Assembly: GCA_900110595.1 (NCBI GenBank)
Contig: FOEZ01000024.1
Location: 1 to 54,495, forward strand
Direction of reading: 5' to 3'
From: Arthrobacter sp. OV608
Lineage (GTDB): Bacteria > Actinomycetota > Actinomycetes > Actinomycetales > Micrococcaceae
DNA: 54,495 nt
This document shows, in pieces, positions 1-8,300 of the stretch. Position 1 is the first letter of the stretch, and each line of letters opens with the position of its first letter. The position numbers were made by a program, and so were the translations under genes. The notes under the pieces were generated by a model. The model saw only the letters and a list, made by a program, of their open reading frames with translations, was not told the DNA's origin and searched no databases.

Positions 1-181
1 TTTGTGTTTGCTCTCGACAAGCACCACACAACACCCGGAGGTCCTCTTATTGCGTCAAATCAATCCCCGTGTCACTAACCTGCCGGGACAGTACAACTAG
101 CCGTCGATGTGCCCTGACCGGTGACTTTTCCGCGCCGTGCTGGTCTGTACAACCGATACCGCCTCACGGGAGACTGACGCC
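1..181. other. Left edge, no gene called
   Basis: Two plus-strand frames are open from the window edge. One ends at about position 78 and the other at about position 100, so the last residues of a gene starting outside the window could lie here. The visible peptide is too short to recognise. A GGGAGA ribosome binding site near 169-174 serves the next gene. Confidence 0.3.
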
Positions 182-745
182 ATGCGCACCCTGGCCTTCG
201 GCATGAACGTGAGCGTGGACGGCTTCATCGCCGCGCCCGGCGATGACCTCGGCTGGAGCGTGCCCAGCGACGAGCTGTTCCAATGGTGGTCCGACCGGGT
301 GGGGGCCACGGGCCTGGCGCTGTACGGGCGCAGACTGTGGGAGACGATGAGCTCTCATTGGCCGACGGCGGACCAGCAGCCTGGTGCCACACCCGCCCAG
401 ATCGAGTACGCCCGCCGCTGGCGGGACATGCCGAAAATGGTGTTTTCCTCGACAACCTGCCCTGTCGACTGGAACACCAGTGTGGTCACCGGTGACGCGG
501 TTACCAAGATCACGCAGCTCAAGGCCGACGACGGCGGCTCCATGGACATCGGCGGCGCCACACTCGCCGCGGCGGCCATGCGGGCCGGGCTGATCGATGA
601 GTACTTGATCGTCAGCCATCCGGTACTCGTGGGCGCCGGTACGCCGTTCTTCACGGCCTTGGACAACTGGGTGAACCTGAGCCTCGTCGAGACACGGACG
701 TTCCCCGACGGTGTACTCATGACGAGGTATGTGACCAGGGGCTAA
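182..745 (+). CDS. Dihydrofolate reductase family protein (RibD C-terminal domain)
   Basis: A 187-residue protein with the fold of the RibD C-terminal / bacterial DHFR-like superfamily, which uses NAD(P)H to reduce pteridine- or pyrimidine-like substrates. The N-terminus MRTLAFGMNVSVDGFIA is the usual first strand of this family. A glycine-rich nucleotide-binding turn (MDIGGATLAAAAM) and the VSHPVLVGAGTPFF strand follow in the right order. The ATG at 182 is chosen over an in-frame upstream codon at 137 because the family starts here and GGGAGA lies about 8 bases upstream. It is monocistronic. The real substrate of these stand-alone members is usually unknown and cannot be read from the sequence. 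Confidence 0.8.
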   Translation: MRTLAFGMNVSVDGFIAAPGDDLGWSVPSDELFQWWSDRVGATGLALYGRRLWETMSSHWPTADQQPGATPAQIEYARRWRDMPKMVFSSTTCPVDWNTSVVTGDAVTKITQLKADDGGSMDIGGATLAAAAMRAGLIDEYLIVSHPVLVGAGTPFFTALDNWVNLSLVETRTFPDGVLMTRYVTRG

Positions 746-836
746 GTGCCCGGCAGACAGGCACCAGCCCACTCGAAGCTACGAAGTCCACGCCGGGACC
801 TTTCGATCGCGTGGATCGGCGTTGTAGGGTGACGCC

Positions 837-1673
837 GTGATCGTCCCCGATGTTTCCCAGAATGCCGCCGCGGTCGCGGACCACTACGACGAGCTCGATC
901 CCGTCTATCGACGGGTGTGGGGCGAGCACGTCCATCACGGGCTGTGGGCGACGGGCCGCGAGACGCCCGCCGAGGCGGTCGAGGCGCTGGTCCACGCCGT
1001 CGGCGATCGGCTGCGGCTTATGCCCGGGGAGGAATGTGTGGACATCGGCTGCGGCTATGGCTCCACCGCAAGGCAGCTCGCGCTGACACGCAGGGTGAGC
1101 GTGACCGGGCTGACGCTGTCCGGAGAGCAGGCACGCTACGCCGCAGCGCATCCCGTACCCGGCGTGGATATCCATCTGCTCGACTGGCTCGTCAACGGAC
1201 TGAGCGATGCCTCGGCCGATGCGGCATGGGCGATCGAATCGAGCGAGCACATGGTCGATAAGCAAGCGTTTTTCGCCGAGGCACACCGCGTACTGGCGCC
1301 GGGCGGCCGCCTCGTGGTCTGCGCGTGGCTGGCCGAGACTGGTGCCACCGGATGGAAGGTTCGCCACCTGCTCGAACCGATTTGCCGCGAAGGGCGCCTG
1401 CCCTCCATGGGCACGCGCGAGGACTATGAGGCGATGGCCATGGCTGCCGGTTTCGCGATCGATGGCTACGAGGATGTCAGCCAGCGCGTCGCGCGCACCT
1501 GGACCATCTGCGCCCGTCGGCTTGTGAAGGCCCTGCTCGTCGATCGTGAGATCCGCCGCCTCGCCCTGGGCGGACGCAACCGTATCTCCGTTCTCAGCTT
1601 CCCCCGCCTCATCCTGGCCTACCGCACCGGCGCAATGCGCTACGGGATCTTCACGCTGTCGAAGGCGAGGTAG
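837..1673 (+). CDS. Class I SAM-dependent methyltransferase
   Basis: A 278-residue methyltransferase. Motif I (ECVDIGCGYGSTARQLA, near residues 64-81) binds S-adenosylmethionine. The following IESSEHMVDKQAFFAEAHRVLAPGGRLVV block is the usual post-I to motif IV region. The length and the N-terminal helix (VADHYDELDPVYRRVWGEHVHHGLW) resemble the gamma-tocopherol / sarcosine methyltransferase-like group, which methylates small molecules, but the substrate cannot be inferred. The start is GTG at 837, with AGGGTG about 6 bases upstream. A terminator palindrome follows at 1735-1772. Confidence 0.8.
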   Translation: MIVPDVSQNAAAVADHYDELDPVYRRVWGEHVHHGLWATGRETPAEAVEALVHAVGDRLRLMPGEECVDIGCGYGSTARQLALTRRVSVTGLTLSGEQARYAAAHPVPGVDIHLLDWLVNGLSDASADAAWAIESSEHMVDKQAFFAEAHRVLAPGGRLVVCAWLAETGATGWKVRHLLEPICREGRLPSMGTREDYEAMAMAAGFAIDGYEDVSQRVARTWTICARRLVKALLVDREIRRLALGGRNRISVLSFPRLILAYRTGAMRYGIFTLSKAR

Positions 1674-1734
1674 AACGGGCGCCGCGTGAACGCGGCAGAG
1701 AAACGCAGCAGGAGCCGGCCCGATCGCAAAGGGA

Positions 1735-1772
1735 CAGCGGACGACGGCGGAGCCTCCCGCCGTCGTCCGCTG
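1735..1772. terminator. Convergent palindromic terminator, copy 1
   Basis: A perfect 16-bp stem (1735-1750 with 1757-1772) closes a 6-base loop. The core CGGACGACGGCGG is shared with four other hairpins in this window. It lies between the methyltransferase gene (plus) and the DUF3846-like gene (minus), so it can act on both strands. Confidence 0.8.
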
Positions 1773-1815
1773 CCTCTGGTAGGGCCCTCCATTGCGCCCT
1801 CCAAGACCATTCCAG

Positions 1816-2160
1816 CTAGGCGGCCAACGGCATGTCGAACAATTGCTCCGCAAGCCGGATCAGGTGGCGCGGAGCGTCGGCGTGCTCCCCTGACTCCGCC
1901 CGGCCCAGGAACAGGGCGGTCCCGTGTATTGTCGCGTCCACGTCAACGCCGGCTTCGCGGATCAGGACTTCCGCCCGGAGGTTCTCGGCGTATTTGGTCC
2001 CCTCGCTGTCCAGGTAGGCATGCCAGCCCGTCCCGGCGATGTGCCCAATGTCCCCCTCCGCCACCCGCAGCAGCGCTGCCCGGTCCAACTCCACGGGCAG
2101 GATATGCACGGGGTGGACCAGCGGGGCCGGGACCACCAAGGCCGTGAAGGAAATGTTCAT
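1816..2160 (-). CDS. DUF3846-like hypothetical protein
   Basis: A 114-residue acidic soluble protein. The pattern of an N-terminal strand with VVPA, a central AEGDIGHIAGTGWHAYLDSEGTKYAENLRAEVL-type region (quoted in parts: GWHAYLDSEG, KYAENLRAEV) and a late GTALFLGR strand matches what I know of DUF3846 proteins, common in actinobacteria and their phages and plasmids, with no known activity. There is no signal peptide or membrane segment. It faces the methyltransferase gene across a terminator. The family assignment is tentative. Confidence 0.6.
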   Translation of the reverse strand: MNISFTALVVPAPLVHPVHILPVELDRAALLRVAEGDIGHIAGTGWHAYLDSEGTKYAENLRAEVLIREAGVDVDATIHGTALFLGRAESGEHADAPRHLIRLAEQLFDMPLAA

Positions 2161-2265
2161 TGTGTTTGTCCTTGACGCTCGATCCGGTGTGCGGCGCCTG
2201 ACCGCCGCGGGGACGCGGGCAGCCGTTCGGGCTAGGAGTCCCTTGTCCGGCTGCCCGCGGGCTCT

Positions 2266-2400
2266 TTAGCGTTGGTTTTTGCGCGGCTTTGCGAAATTAA
2301 GTTCGCTATTCTCGCTTTTAGCCCTTTTGTCGGCCCTTTTTTCGAGAATTGACTTGCCGGCTTTTTTGGCAGCGCCGCTTTTGGGGGATTTTCCGGACAT
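2266..2400 (-). CDS. Small basic protein, 44 residues
   Basis: A short gene read on the minus strand from ATG at 2400 to TAA at 2266. The product begins MSGKSPKSGAAKKAGKSILE, continues KRADKRAKSENSELNFAKPR and ends KNQR. It is strongly lysine/arginine-rich, has no hydrophobic segment and is probably a nucleic-acid-associated or disordered protein. An AAAGGCG ribosome binding site sits just upstream. Small proteins with the pattern KKxGKSxxEKRADKRAK are, from memory, widespread in Arthrobacter relatives, which favours a real gene. No function is known to me. It is surrounded by AT-richer DNA than its neighbours. Confidence 0.6.
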   Translation of the reverse strand: MSGKSPKSGAAKKAGKSILEKRADKRAKSENSELNFAKPRKNQR

Positions 2401-2848
2401 CGGAATCACGCCTTTCTTTGCTTGCGTTACCCAGTACCATACCTACTTTAATTTTTTAAGCCAGTCCTGCGAAACTGGCGCTACACCGCAGCAGCGAAGC
2501 CGTCCACCGCGCCTAAGCAGGGGGTTCGGCCTTTTTCAATTTGACCAGGAAGCATTTTTGATTTTTTTTCCAAGGAATGTGGCCGACGGTAGAATCTAAT
2601 TCGAAAAAAGGGAAGAGTTGCGGAGACGTCATTTTCTGCTCTCTAGGCCTGCTGAAGGAATTTTTCGTCCTCACCGGCCGGCTGGAAACTGACACCTACC
2701 CAAGTTGGATGGCGTGACCTTCAGTTGCGAACAGCCAGGCCCCCAGTACAACTAGAGCGGACGGCGACGGGACCTCCAGCCGCCGTGCGCTCGCGTGTCG
2801 CGCTCGAAGGGGGAAGCGGGCGGGCACGCTTGCTGGCACACTGGCCCA
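2401..2848. other. AT-richer gene-poor stretch
   Basis: No convincing gene. The stretch 2430-2640 is visibly richer in A and T runs than the rest of the window. It holds a small hairpin (2460-2465 with 2474-2479) and the probable promoter of the minus-strand small gene. A minus-strand frame at 2513-2695 has no good ribosome binding site and no recognisable product. Confidence 0.4.
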
Positions 2849-4087
2849 ATGAATGCGGCACTCACACCTTCCCGCCGACCTGGCATCCGCGCGGCGATGT
2901 TTGTTGATTTCGACAACGTCTTCACCGGCCTTCAGGCTTTGGATCCACAGGCGGCGAAGCGGTTTGCGGAAGACCCCAAACATTGGGCTGATGCCTTGTC
3001 TGCAGGAGGTCCCGGTGAGGGTGCCCGGCGCTTCCTGATCCGCAACTGCTACCTGAACCCCATGGTGTATTCGAAGTACCGCACGTATTGGACCCGCGCC
3101 GGATTCCGCGTCATCGACTGCCCCTCCCTCACCCAGCGGGGCAAGAGCAGCACGGACATCAACCTGGTGCTCGACGCCATGGACGCACTCTCCGGTGGCG
3201 GTGGAATCGAGGAATTCTTTATCGCCTCCGCCGATGCCGACTTCACATCCCTGATCCAGCGGTTCCGCGCTGCCGACAGGATGACCACGGTCATCGCGGC
3301 CGGGGCGGTGGCCTTCGCCTACAGGGAGATGGCAGACCACGTGGTGGAGTCCCACGATTTTGTCTCGATCCTCAACGGCACAACCTCTGAACCCGTCCGG
3401 GCAGCAGCTTCCGTGCAGCAACCCCAGGCACCTGCCGCAACCAAGGCAAAGACCAAAGCCCACTCCCCCGCGATCCGTGAGGTAGCGGAGTTTGTCCGCA
3501 CGGCACCCGGACCGGTTGTTGGCGCCATGGTGGCCCACCGGGCGCTCACTGCCGATCCTTCTTTGAAGACGGACTGGGGTGGCTTCGGAAAGTTTGGGAC
3601 ATGGGTTTCCCAGATCGGCAAGAACGTCGAGTATTCAGCGGCACAGGGCGGCTGGGTCTGGGACTCGAAGCGGTTCTCCAATGAGGACCTTCCCCTGCCA
3701 GCCGATGCGCAGCCGGGTGTCGAGGAGCGGGTCACTCGGGTGACGGATGTGCCGGCGCTCTCGGAAGCCCAGTTTCGGCAGATCTTTGAGGCCATGGCGG
3801 AGCGGTTGCGGGAGCATCCGCCGCTCAACCGCACGGAACTGTCCCGGCAGGTGCGGGATGACTGTGTCAATGCAGGCCAACCGGTCTCCCGTAGTGCGGT
3901 CAGTTTTGTCCTGCAGGGTCTCGCTTACGCCAACTTCCAACTCCACGATCAGGCGACACCGGAGGAATTGGCGGCAGCATGGACCGAGAATGTGGAAGAA
4001 CTCTGCCGCGTGGCATTGCTGGAATTCGACGCGGCGGAGAAGCTGTCAGTCCGGCGCTGGGCGAGCGGTGCACTGCTGGACAATTGA
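2849..4087 (+). CDS. NYN-domain (LabA-like) protein with LOTUS-type repeats
   Basis: A 412-residue protein. The N-terminal domain is an NYN / PIN-like nuclease fold: AMFVDFDNV near residues 16-25 carries the first acidic residues, KSSTDINLVLDAMDAL the second group, and FFIASADADFTSLIQRFR the third. Two winged-helix segments follow, IREVAEFVRTAPGPVVGAMV and later FRQIFEAMAERLREHPPLN, resembling OST-HTH/LOTUS modules that bind RNA. Bacterial proteins of this build are thought to act on RNA, but their targets are not known. The start at ATG 2849 gives the usual short lead-in to the NYN strand; an in-frame codon at 2795 looks like untranslated leader. It is monocistronic and ends at a shared terminator hairpin. 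Confidence 0.85.
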   Translation: MNAALTPSRRPGIRAAMFVDFDNVFTGLQALDPQAAKRFAEDPKHWADALSAGGPGEGARRFLIRNCYLNPMVYSKYRTYWTRAGFRVIDCPSLTQRGKSSTDINLVLDAMDALSGGGGIEEFFIASADADFTSLIQRFRAADRMTTVIAAGAVAFAYREMADHVVESHDFVSILNGTTSEPVRAAASVQQPQAPAATKAKTKAHSPAIREVAEFVRTAPGPVVGAMVAHRALTADPSLKTDWGGFGKFGTWVSQIGKNVEYSAAQGGWVWDSKRFSNEDLPLPADAQPGVEERVTRVTDVPALSEAQFRQIFEAMAERLREHPPLNRTELSRQVRDDCVNAGQPVSRSAVSFVLQGLAYANFQLHDQATPEELAAAWTENVEELCRVALLEFDAAEKLSVRRWASGALLDN

Positions 4088-4094
4088 CCCAAGT

Positions 4095-4134
4095 GAAGCG
4101 GACGACGGCGGGAGGTCCCGCCGTCGTCCGCTTC
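4095..4134. terminator. Convergent palindromic terminator, copy 2
   Basis: A 19-bp perfect inverted repeat (4095-4113 with 4116-4134) with core CGGACGACGGCGGGA. It lies between the NYN gene (plus) and the MFS gene (minus). A short T-rich run follows on the plus strand. Confidence 0.8.
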
Positions 4135-4159
4135 TTTCAGCCCCTCGTAGAGGTGAGGG

Positions 4160-5446
4160 TCAAACCTCGACCAGTGCGCGCCGGGCCCGCGCGGCCCGCA
4201 CCAGCCCGCTGGAGACGGCCGCTCCCACGAGGGCGAGCGCCGCGAGCACTATGAATACGATGTGGTAGCCGCCGGCTCCCGGGTTCGCGTCGAGGATGGC
4301 ACCGTAAACGATGAAGGCGAACATTCCGGGTGCGTAGCCCACCAGGCACGCGATACCGAATGCGGTGCCGCTGGTCTCTTCAGGAATCCCCACCTCGTCC
4401 ATCGGCGCCCAGAACACGCCGCGCATGGTGAAGACGATCAGGGAGAACAGCAGGGTCACGATCATGGCCGGGATCTGGCTGCGCGGATCGGCCGGGAGGA
4501 GCAGCAGCACCGCCACCACGGGGATCAGGCCCAGGAAGGTCAGGCGGAGGTACCGGCTCGCACCCTTGAACACCTTGTCAGCGAGGACGCCGCCGATGGG
4601 GCCGCCGAGGATCTTCAGGCCGTACTGGTTGATGATTCCGTAGGCGCCCACCAGTGCGACGGGGAGCCCGTAAACGTACGTCAGGTAGGGGATGAAGTAG
4701 GTGAGTCCGCAGTACACGACGTAGACCATGAATACGGTGAAGCTTACCCACCAGAGCTGCGGCAGCTTGGCCGCGCGCCAGATCTCGGCAAGGCCTGCCT
4801 TCTGCTTTGCCGGGGCAGGGCTTTCACTCGGCTGGCTGCGAAGGAGCAGGAACAGCAGTACGCCGACCACAACGTCGATGATGGCGTAGAAGGCGATGGC
4901 TGCACGGAATCCGCCTGTTCCGGATCCAAGCAGTACGAAGATTCCCAGCGCAGAGAATGCGACGACAGTGTCCACCACGCCCCGGCCGCCCTCGAGCAGG
5001 CCAAAGAGCCGCCCTTGTTCCTTTGAACCACCGAGCTGGCGGATGCTCTTCAGCAGCGCTGGCCACACCAGGCAGTCTGAACACACGGCCAGCAGCGCGA
5101 ACAGCAGAAGAAGTGTGTTGAAGCCCGGGAAGGTGCTGAGGAACAACCCGAGAGCACCTGTGCCCACCAGACCGAGCGGGATGAGGATCCGGGTGGAGAA
5201 CCGGTCGGCGAGGTAGCCGCCGACGATAAAGAGCGCTGTGGCAACCATCGAGTTGACGCTCAGTAGGGTGCCGATCTCAGTGTGACTGAGCCCCATGGCT
5301 TCCTGCATCGGGACGTAGAATGCATCCTTGAGGTTGGCGAGCTTGTAAATCGTGCCGCCAGCCATGACGAGCAGGGCGAAGCGGATCCATTTGCTCCAGT
5401 TGATACCGCTGGCCGTCTTCTCGGGAGTGTTGGCTGTCGTAGTCAT
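4160..5446 (-). CDS. MFS transporter, YihN-like
   Basis: A 428-residue inner-membrane carrier with about 12 hydrophobic segments. The first cytoplasmic loop has the MFS signature region (GGYLADRFSTRILIPLG). The N-terminal region KWIRFALLVMAGGTIYKLANLKDAFYVP (in part: GGTIYKLANLKDAFYVP) resembles the YihN / organophosphate-antiporter-like branch associated with sugars and sugar acids. Its ATG overlaps the stop of the isomerase-like gene by four bases (ATGA), so the two are translationally coupled and the carrier probably imports the substrate of that enzyme. The substrate is not readable from the sequence. Confidence 0.8.
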   Translation of the reverse strand: MTTTANTPEKTASGINWSKWIRFALLVMAGGTIYKLANLKDAFYVPMQEAMGLSHTEIGTLLSVNSMVATALFIVGGYLADRFSTRILIPLGLVGTGALGLFLSTFPGFNTLLLLFALLAVCSDCLVWPALLKSIRQLGGSKEQGRLFGLLEGGRGVVDTVVAFSALGIFVLLGSGTGGFRAAIAFYAIIDVVVGVLLFLLLRSQPSESPAPAKQKAGLAEIWRAAKLPQLWWVSFTVFMVYVVYCGLTYFIPYLTYVYGLPVALVGAYGIINQYGLKILGGPIGGVLADKVFKGASRYLRLTFLGLIPVVAVLLLLPADPRSQIPAMIVTLLFSLIVFTMRGVFWAPMDEVGIPEETSGTAFGIACLVGYAPGMFAFIVYGAILDANPGAGGYHIVFIVLAALALVGAAVSSGLVRAARARRALVEV

Positions 5447-6528
5447 CGTGCACCTGCCAGGGAGGTTGTGGTGTCGAGCTGTGCGACGGCGATGTCGCGC
5501 AGCGAGGAGAGCAGGCCCTTCACATAGGCCACTTGGTTGTCGGCCCAGAACGGTTCTGCAGCCAGCAGTGAATCCCGGGTCCAGCCGTCCGGGATGCCGG
5601 TAGTGCTCAGGTCCCGGTACGGGATAAACGGGTTCTCCCCCTCACCGGCATGCCGGAAGGCGGGAGCGTAGTAGAGATTCTCCTGTTCGAGGGCCAGGGC
5701 GATGACCTGGGGCTGGTCCCCACCGAGCATCAGGAGTTCGAAGAGCATGCGTGCATTGGGCAAGTCGTCCTCAGCGCTTCCCTGCAGCACGCCGCGGTGT
5801 CCGAATCCGTCCCCCTCAGGCAGTACGTGCACCCCTTTGAGGTGTGCCTGCCGGATGTGCGGCGCGAGCGCGGCGAGGGCGGCCATGGGGCGCTCACAGG
5901 CATTAATCATGTTCCCGAAATCGAACATGGCGTGCAGCCGCGGATGGGAGACCCGGCGCAGCAGCTCTGCAATTTCGGTGGAGCGAAGTTCCTCGTGCTG
6001 CTCAAAGGAGAAGTGCAGATCGTGCTCGTCTGCGAGCGCCGCAAGCCGGTTCAGGTCGCTCTCGATAAGGGTCAAAACCTCGGACAGCGTGCCCTCGAAA
6101 CGTGAGTAGACACGGATATTCTCGACGCCGAGGACACCGGCAATAAGGACCACCTCGTCCACGTCCCGGCGCAGTGTAGTGCTGATCTCAAGATGGATGG
6201 CAAGGCCCAGGCGGCGTGCACGGTCAGCGAACTGGTGGAGCCTGTCGTCGCTCATCCGGCCCAGGCTTCGCTCCTCGCCGTCGAGGAGGTGGATGCAGAC
6301 GCCCTTCAAGCCATGCCGATCTGCGAAATCGAGCACGTCGTCGGGCCCGTATCCGCCGTAGGTCAGGTTGCCCAGCAGGGCGTAGGCGTGGGCGAACAGC
6401 GGGGCGCGATCGATCCGGTCTATCAGCGTGCGGGCCAGCTCGTCGGTGAGGCGGGGCATGGACTCCATTTCCTCGTCGTTGAGGCATGGTTTCAGGAGCG
6501 CCTGGAATCGGGCGTCGGCAGGGGGCAT
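5443..6528 (-). CDS. Sugar phosphate isomerase/epimerase-like TIM barrel protein
   Basis: A 361-residue AP-endonuclease-2 / xylose-isomerase-like TIM barrel. Alternating strands such as GVCIHLLDG, LAIHLEIST, NIRVYSRFEG, LHFSFEQHEE, LHAMFDFGNMINA and QAHLKGVHV carry the Glu, Asp and His residues that usually bind a divalent metal in this superfamily. Two consecutive ATG codons exist at 6531 and 6528; the second has the better spacing from GAGGAG. It forms a two-gene operon with the MFS carrier and lies downstream of a MocR-type regulator on the same strand. It likely isomerises or dehydrates an imported sugar or polyol; the exact reaction is unknown. Confidence 0.8.
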   Translation of the reverse strand: MPPADARFQALLKPCLNDEEMESMPRLTDELARTLIDRIDRAPLFAHAYALLGNLTYGGYGPDDVLDFADRHGLKGVCIHLLDGEERSLGRMSDDRLHQFADRARRLGLAIHLEISTTLRRDVDEVVLIAGVLGVENIRVYSRFEGTLSEVLTLIESDLNRLAALADEHDLHFSFEQHEELRSTEIAELLRRVSHPRLHAMFDFGNMINACERPMAALAALAPHIRQAHLKGVHVLPEGDGFGHRGVLQGSAEDDLPNARMLFELLMLGGDQPQVIALALEQENLYYAPAFRHAGEGENPFIPYRDLSTTGIPDGWTRDSLLAAEPFWADNQVAYVKGLLSSLRDIAVAQLDTTTSLAGAR

Positions 6529-6591
6529 CATAGGCTCCTCGGAGGAATGTCAGGGGTGGTGGCGAATGTCACTCCTCATTTGTACGCGCGT

Positions 6592-6639
6592 AATGGACAA
6601 CTAAAAAGATCCATTATGAACCCATCGTTTAAGTCCATT
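6592..6639. promoter_or_regulatory. Candidate MocR operator, three AATGGAC-type sites
   Basis: The gap between the regulator stop and the isomerase-like gene carries AATGGAC at 6592-6598, its inverted variant ATCCATT at 6609-6615 and an exact inverted copy GTCCATT at 6633-6639. MocR-type regulators often bind repeated short motifs in mixed orientation. Assignment to this regulator is inferred from position. Confidence 0.45.
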
Positions 6640-8135
6640 CAGGAACCCGCAGCGGCTCTCTCCCACCTGTCCCAGGCGGCGGCCATCCTGCCCACAGCCC
6701 GCGGCATGTGCTCCTCGGAGGTGCCGGCGAATCCGATCAGCAGCGCAGCCGGAAGCTGCCGGGTGAGGCGATACTCGCCGAGCGGGTAGGTGTACACCCC
6801 GCCTGCGGCCAGTCCCCGCGCCACCTCGATATCGTCGGCAGGTTCACGCAGCCAACCCATGAGGTGCAGGCCGGCGTCGACCGGAGCGGCTGAAACCCGG
6901 TGGCTCAACTGTTGGTCCAGCGCCTCGAGCAAGGCGTCCTGTCGTGCCGCATATAGCCGCCGGGTGCGGCGAAGATGGGCGTGCAGGTGCCCCTCGGCCA
7001 GAAAGTCCGTGAGTGCCGCCTGGAGCACCATCGCAGGCGGCCGTCCGATGATCGAAGAGGCGGAGGCGAACGGTTCCACCAGATCCTCTGGAAGCACGCA
7101 GTACCCAAGGCGGATCGATGGTGCGAGCACCTTGCTGAAGGATCCCACGGTGATTACCTGCCGGCTCAGGTCGAGGCCGAACAGTGTCGGCAGAAGCTTC
7201 CCGCGGTAGCGCAGCTCGCTGTCGCAGTCGTCCTCGACCACCCAGCTCCCGTTTCGCTGGGCCCACGTGATCCACTCCGCCCTGCGTGCCAGGCTCATGG
7301 TCATGCCGAGCGGATGCTGCCTGGCCGGAGTCAGACAGGCCAGACGGGCCGGGGCCATGCCGTCTGGCTCGACCGGGAGGACAGCTCCCTCGTCGTCCAC
7401 CGGGACTCCTCGGAGAGGGCAGCCCTGGGACTGGAAGGCGAGCCGGCCCGAGATGTGCCCAGGGTCCTCGACGACGACGGGATCGCCGGCGTCGAGCAGC
7501 AGCACTGCCAGCACGTTGAACGCCTGCTGCGCACCAGAGGTGACCACAATCTGGTCTGCTGTGCACCCGAGGCCCCTGACGTCGTTCACATAGTCCGCAA
7601 TTGCTTCCCGGAGAGGCCGGAAACCGTGCGGGTCGCCGTAGCCGATGGCGAGCGGGTCGGTGCGTCCGGCATGGCGCCCCAGCAGACGCTTCCAGGTAGC
7701 CGCGGGGAACGCCGAGGACGCCACCTGGCTGGCAACGAACGATTCAATCTCTGCCGGCGCCCACGAGTGTGGAGCCTCGGTGAACAGGCTGGTTCCCCGC
7801 GAAGACGTGGCGGCGCCACGTTCGGACAATGGCGGCCGGGGCATCGGCCTCTGCGGGGCAGTATCGCTCCACAAGGTGTCCACATACGTGCCGTCTCCCG
7901 CGCGGGAGCGCAGGAAGCCCTCGGCGGTGAGCTGCTCGAACGCCGACACAATAGTGATCCGCGAGACTCCCAAATCCGCGACGAGTGTGCGGGTGGAGGG
8001 CAGGCGGGTCCCGCTCGGCAACGAACCTGCCAGGATCTGGGTGCGAAGTTGGGCGTACAACTGCTGGTGCAGGGGTTGGGCGGCGGCGCGGTCAAGTTCC
8101 AGTCCTGCCAGCAGCCGGCCGCCAGCGGTCTTCAT
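6639..8135 (-). CDS. MocR/PdxR-family transcriptional regulator (GntR HTH plus aminotransferase domain)
   Basis: A 498-residue fusion. An N-terminal GntR-type winged helix (LRTQILAGSLPSGTRLPSTR, then LVADLGVSRITIVSAFEQL, about residues 25-75) is joined to a class I aminotransferase-like domain. The PLP-binding lysine is in VGSFSKVLAPSIRLGY and the cofactor-contacting aspartate region is WVVEDDCDSELRYRG. Such regulators sense PLP or amino compounds. Here it precedes a sugar-isomerase-like gene and an MFS carrier on the same strand, an unusual setting. The start is ATG at 8135; the open frame runs much further upstream but that part has no homology to the family and overlaps the divergent phospholipase gene. 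Confidence 0.88.
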   Translation of the reverse strand: MKTAGGRLLAGLELDRAAAQPLHQQLYAQLRTQILAGSLPSGTRLPSTRTLVADLGVSRITIVSAFEQLTAEGFLRSRAGDGTYVDTLWSDTAPQRPMPRPPLSERGAATSSRGTSLFTEAPHSWAPAEIESFVASQVASSAFPAATWKRLLGRHAGRTDPLAIGYGDPHGFRPLREAIADYVNDVRGLGCTADQIVVTSGAQQAFNVLAVLLLDAGDPVVVEDPGHISGRLAFQSQGCPLRGVPVDDEGAVLPVEPDGMAPARLACLTPARQHPLGMTMSLARRAEWITWAQRNGSWVVEDDCDSELRYRGKLLPTLFGLDLSRQVITVGSFSKVLAPSIRLGYCVLPEDLVEPFASASSIIGRPPAMVLQAALTDFLAEGHLHAHLRRTRRLYAARQDALLEALDQQLSHRVSAAPVDAGLHLMGWLREPADDIEVARGLAAGGVYTYPLGEYRLTRQLPAALLIGFAGTSEEHMPRAVGRMAAAWDRWERAAAGS

Positions 8136-8300
8136 CCCGCAGGCCGCGGAACTGTTGTCACCATGGCGCCATTTTACGGGCCCGGCTTTGGTAGATGGCG
8201 CCTGCACACGAGTCCAACCCGATGACATTGCTCTACGCCGTCGTAGGCTACTGAAGAGGTTGAACACCAACGCAGGCCTCAGGCCCGAAGGGAACATCGA

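Noticed and set aside
717..1853. Long minus-strand open frame across the methyltransferase gene
   Set aside because: It is antisense to a recognised gene, and its product is low-complexity and unlike any family. High GC keeps antisense frames open.
2513..2695. Minus-strand frame of 60 codons in the AT-rich stretch
   Set aside because: There is no good ribosome binding site and no recognisable product.
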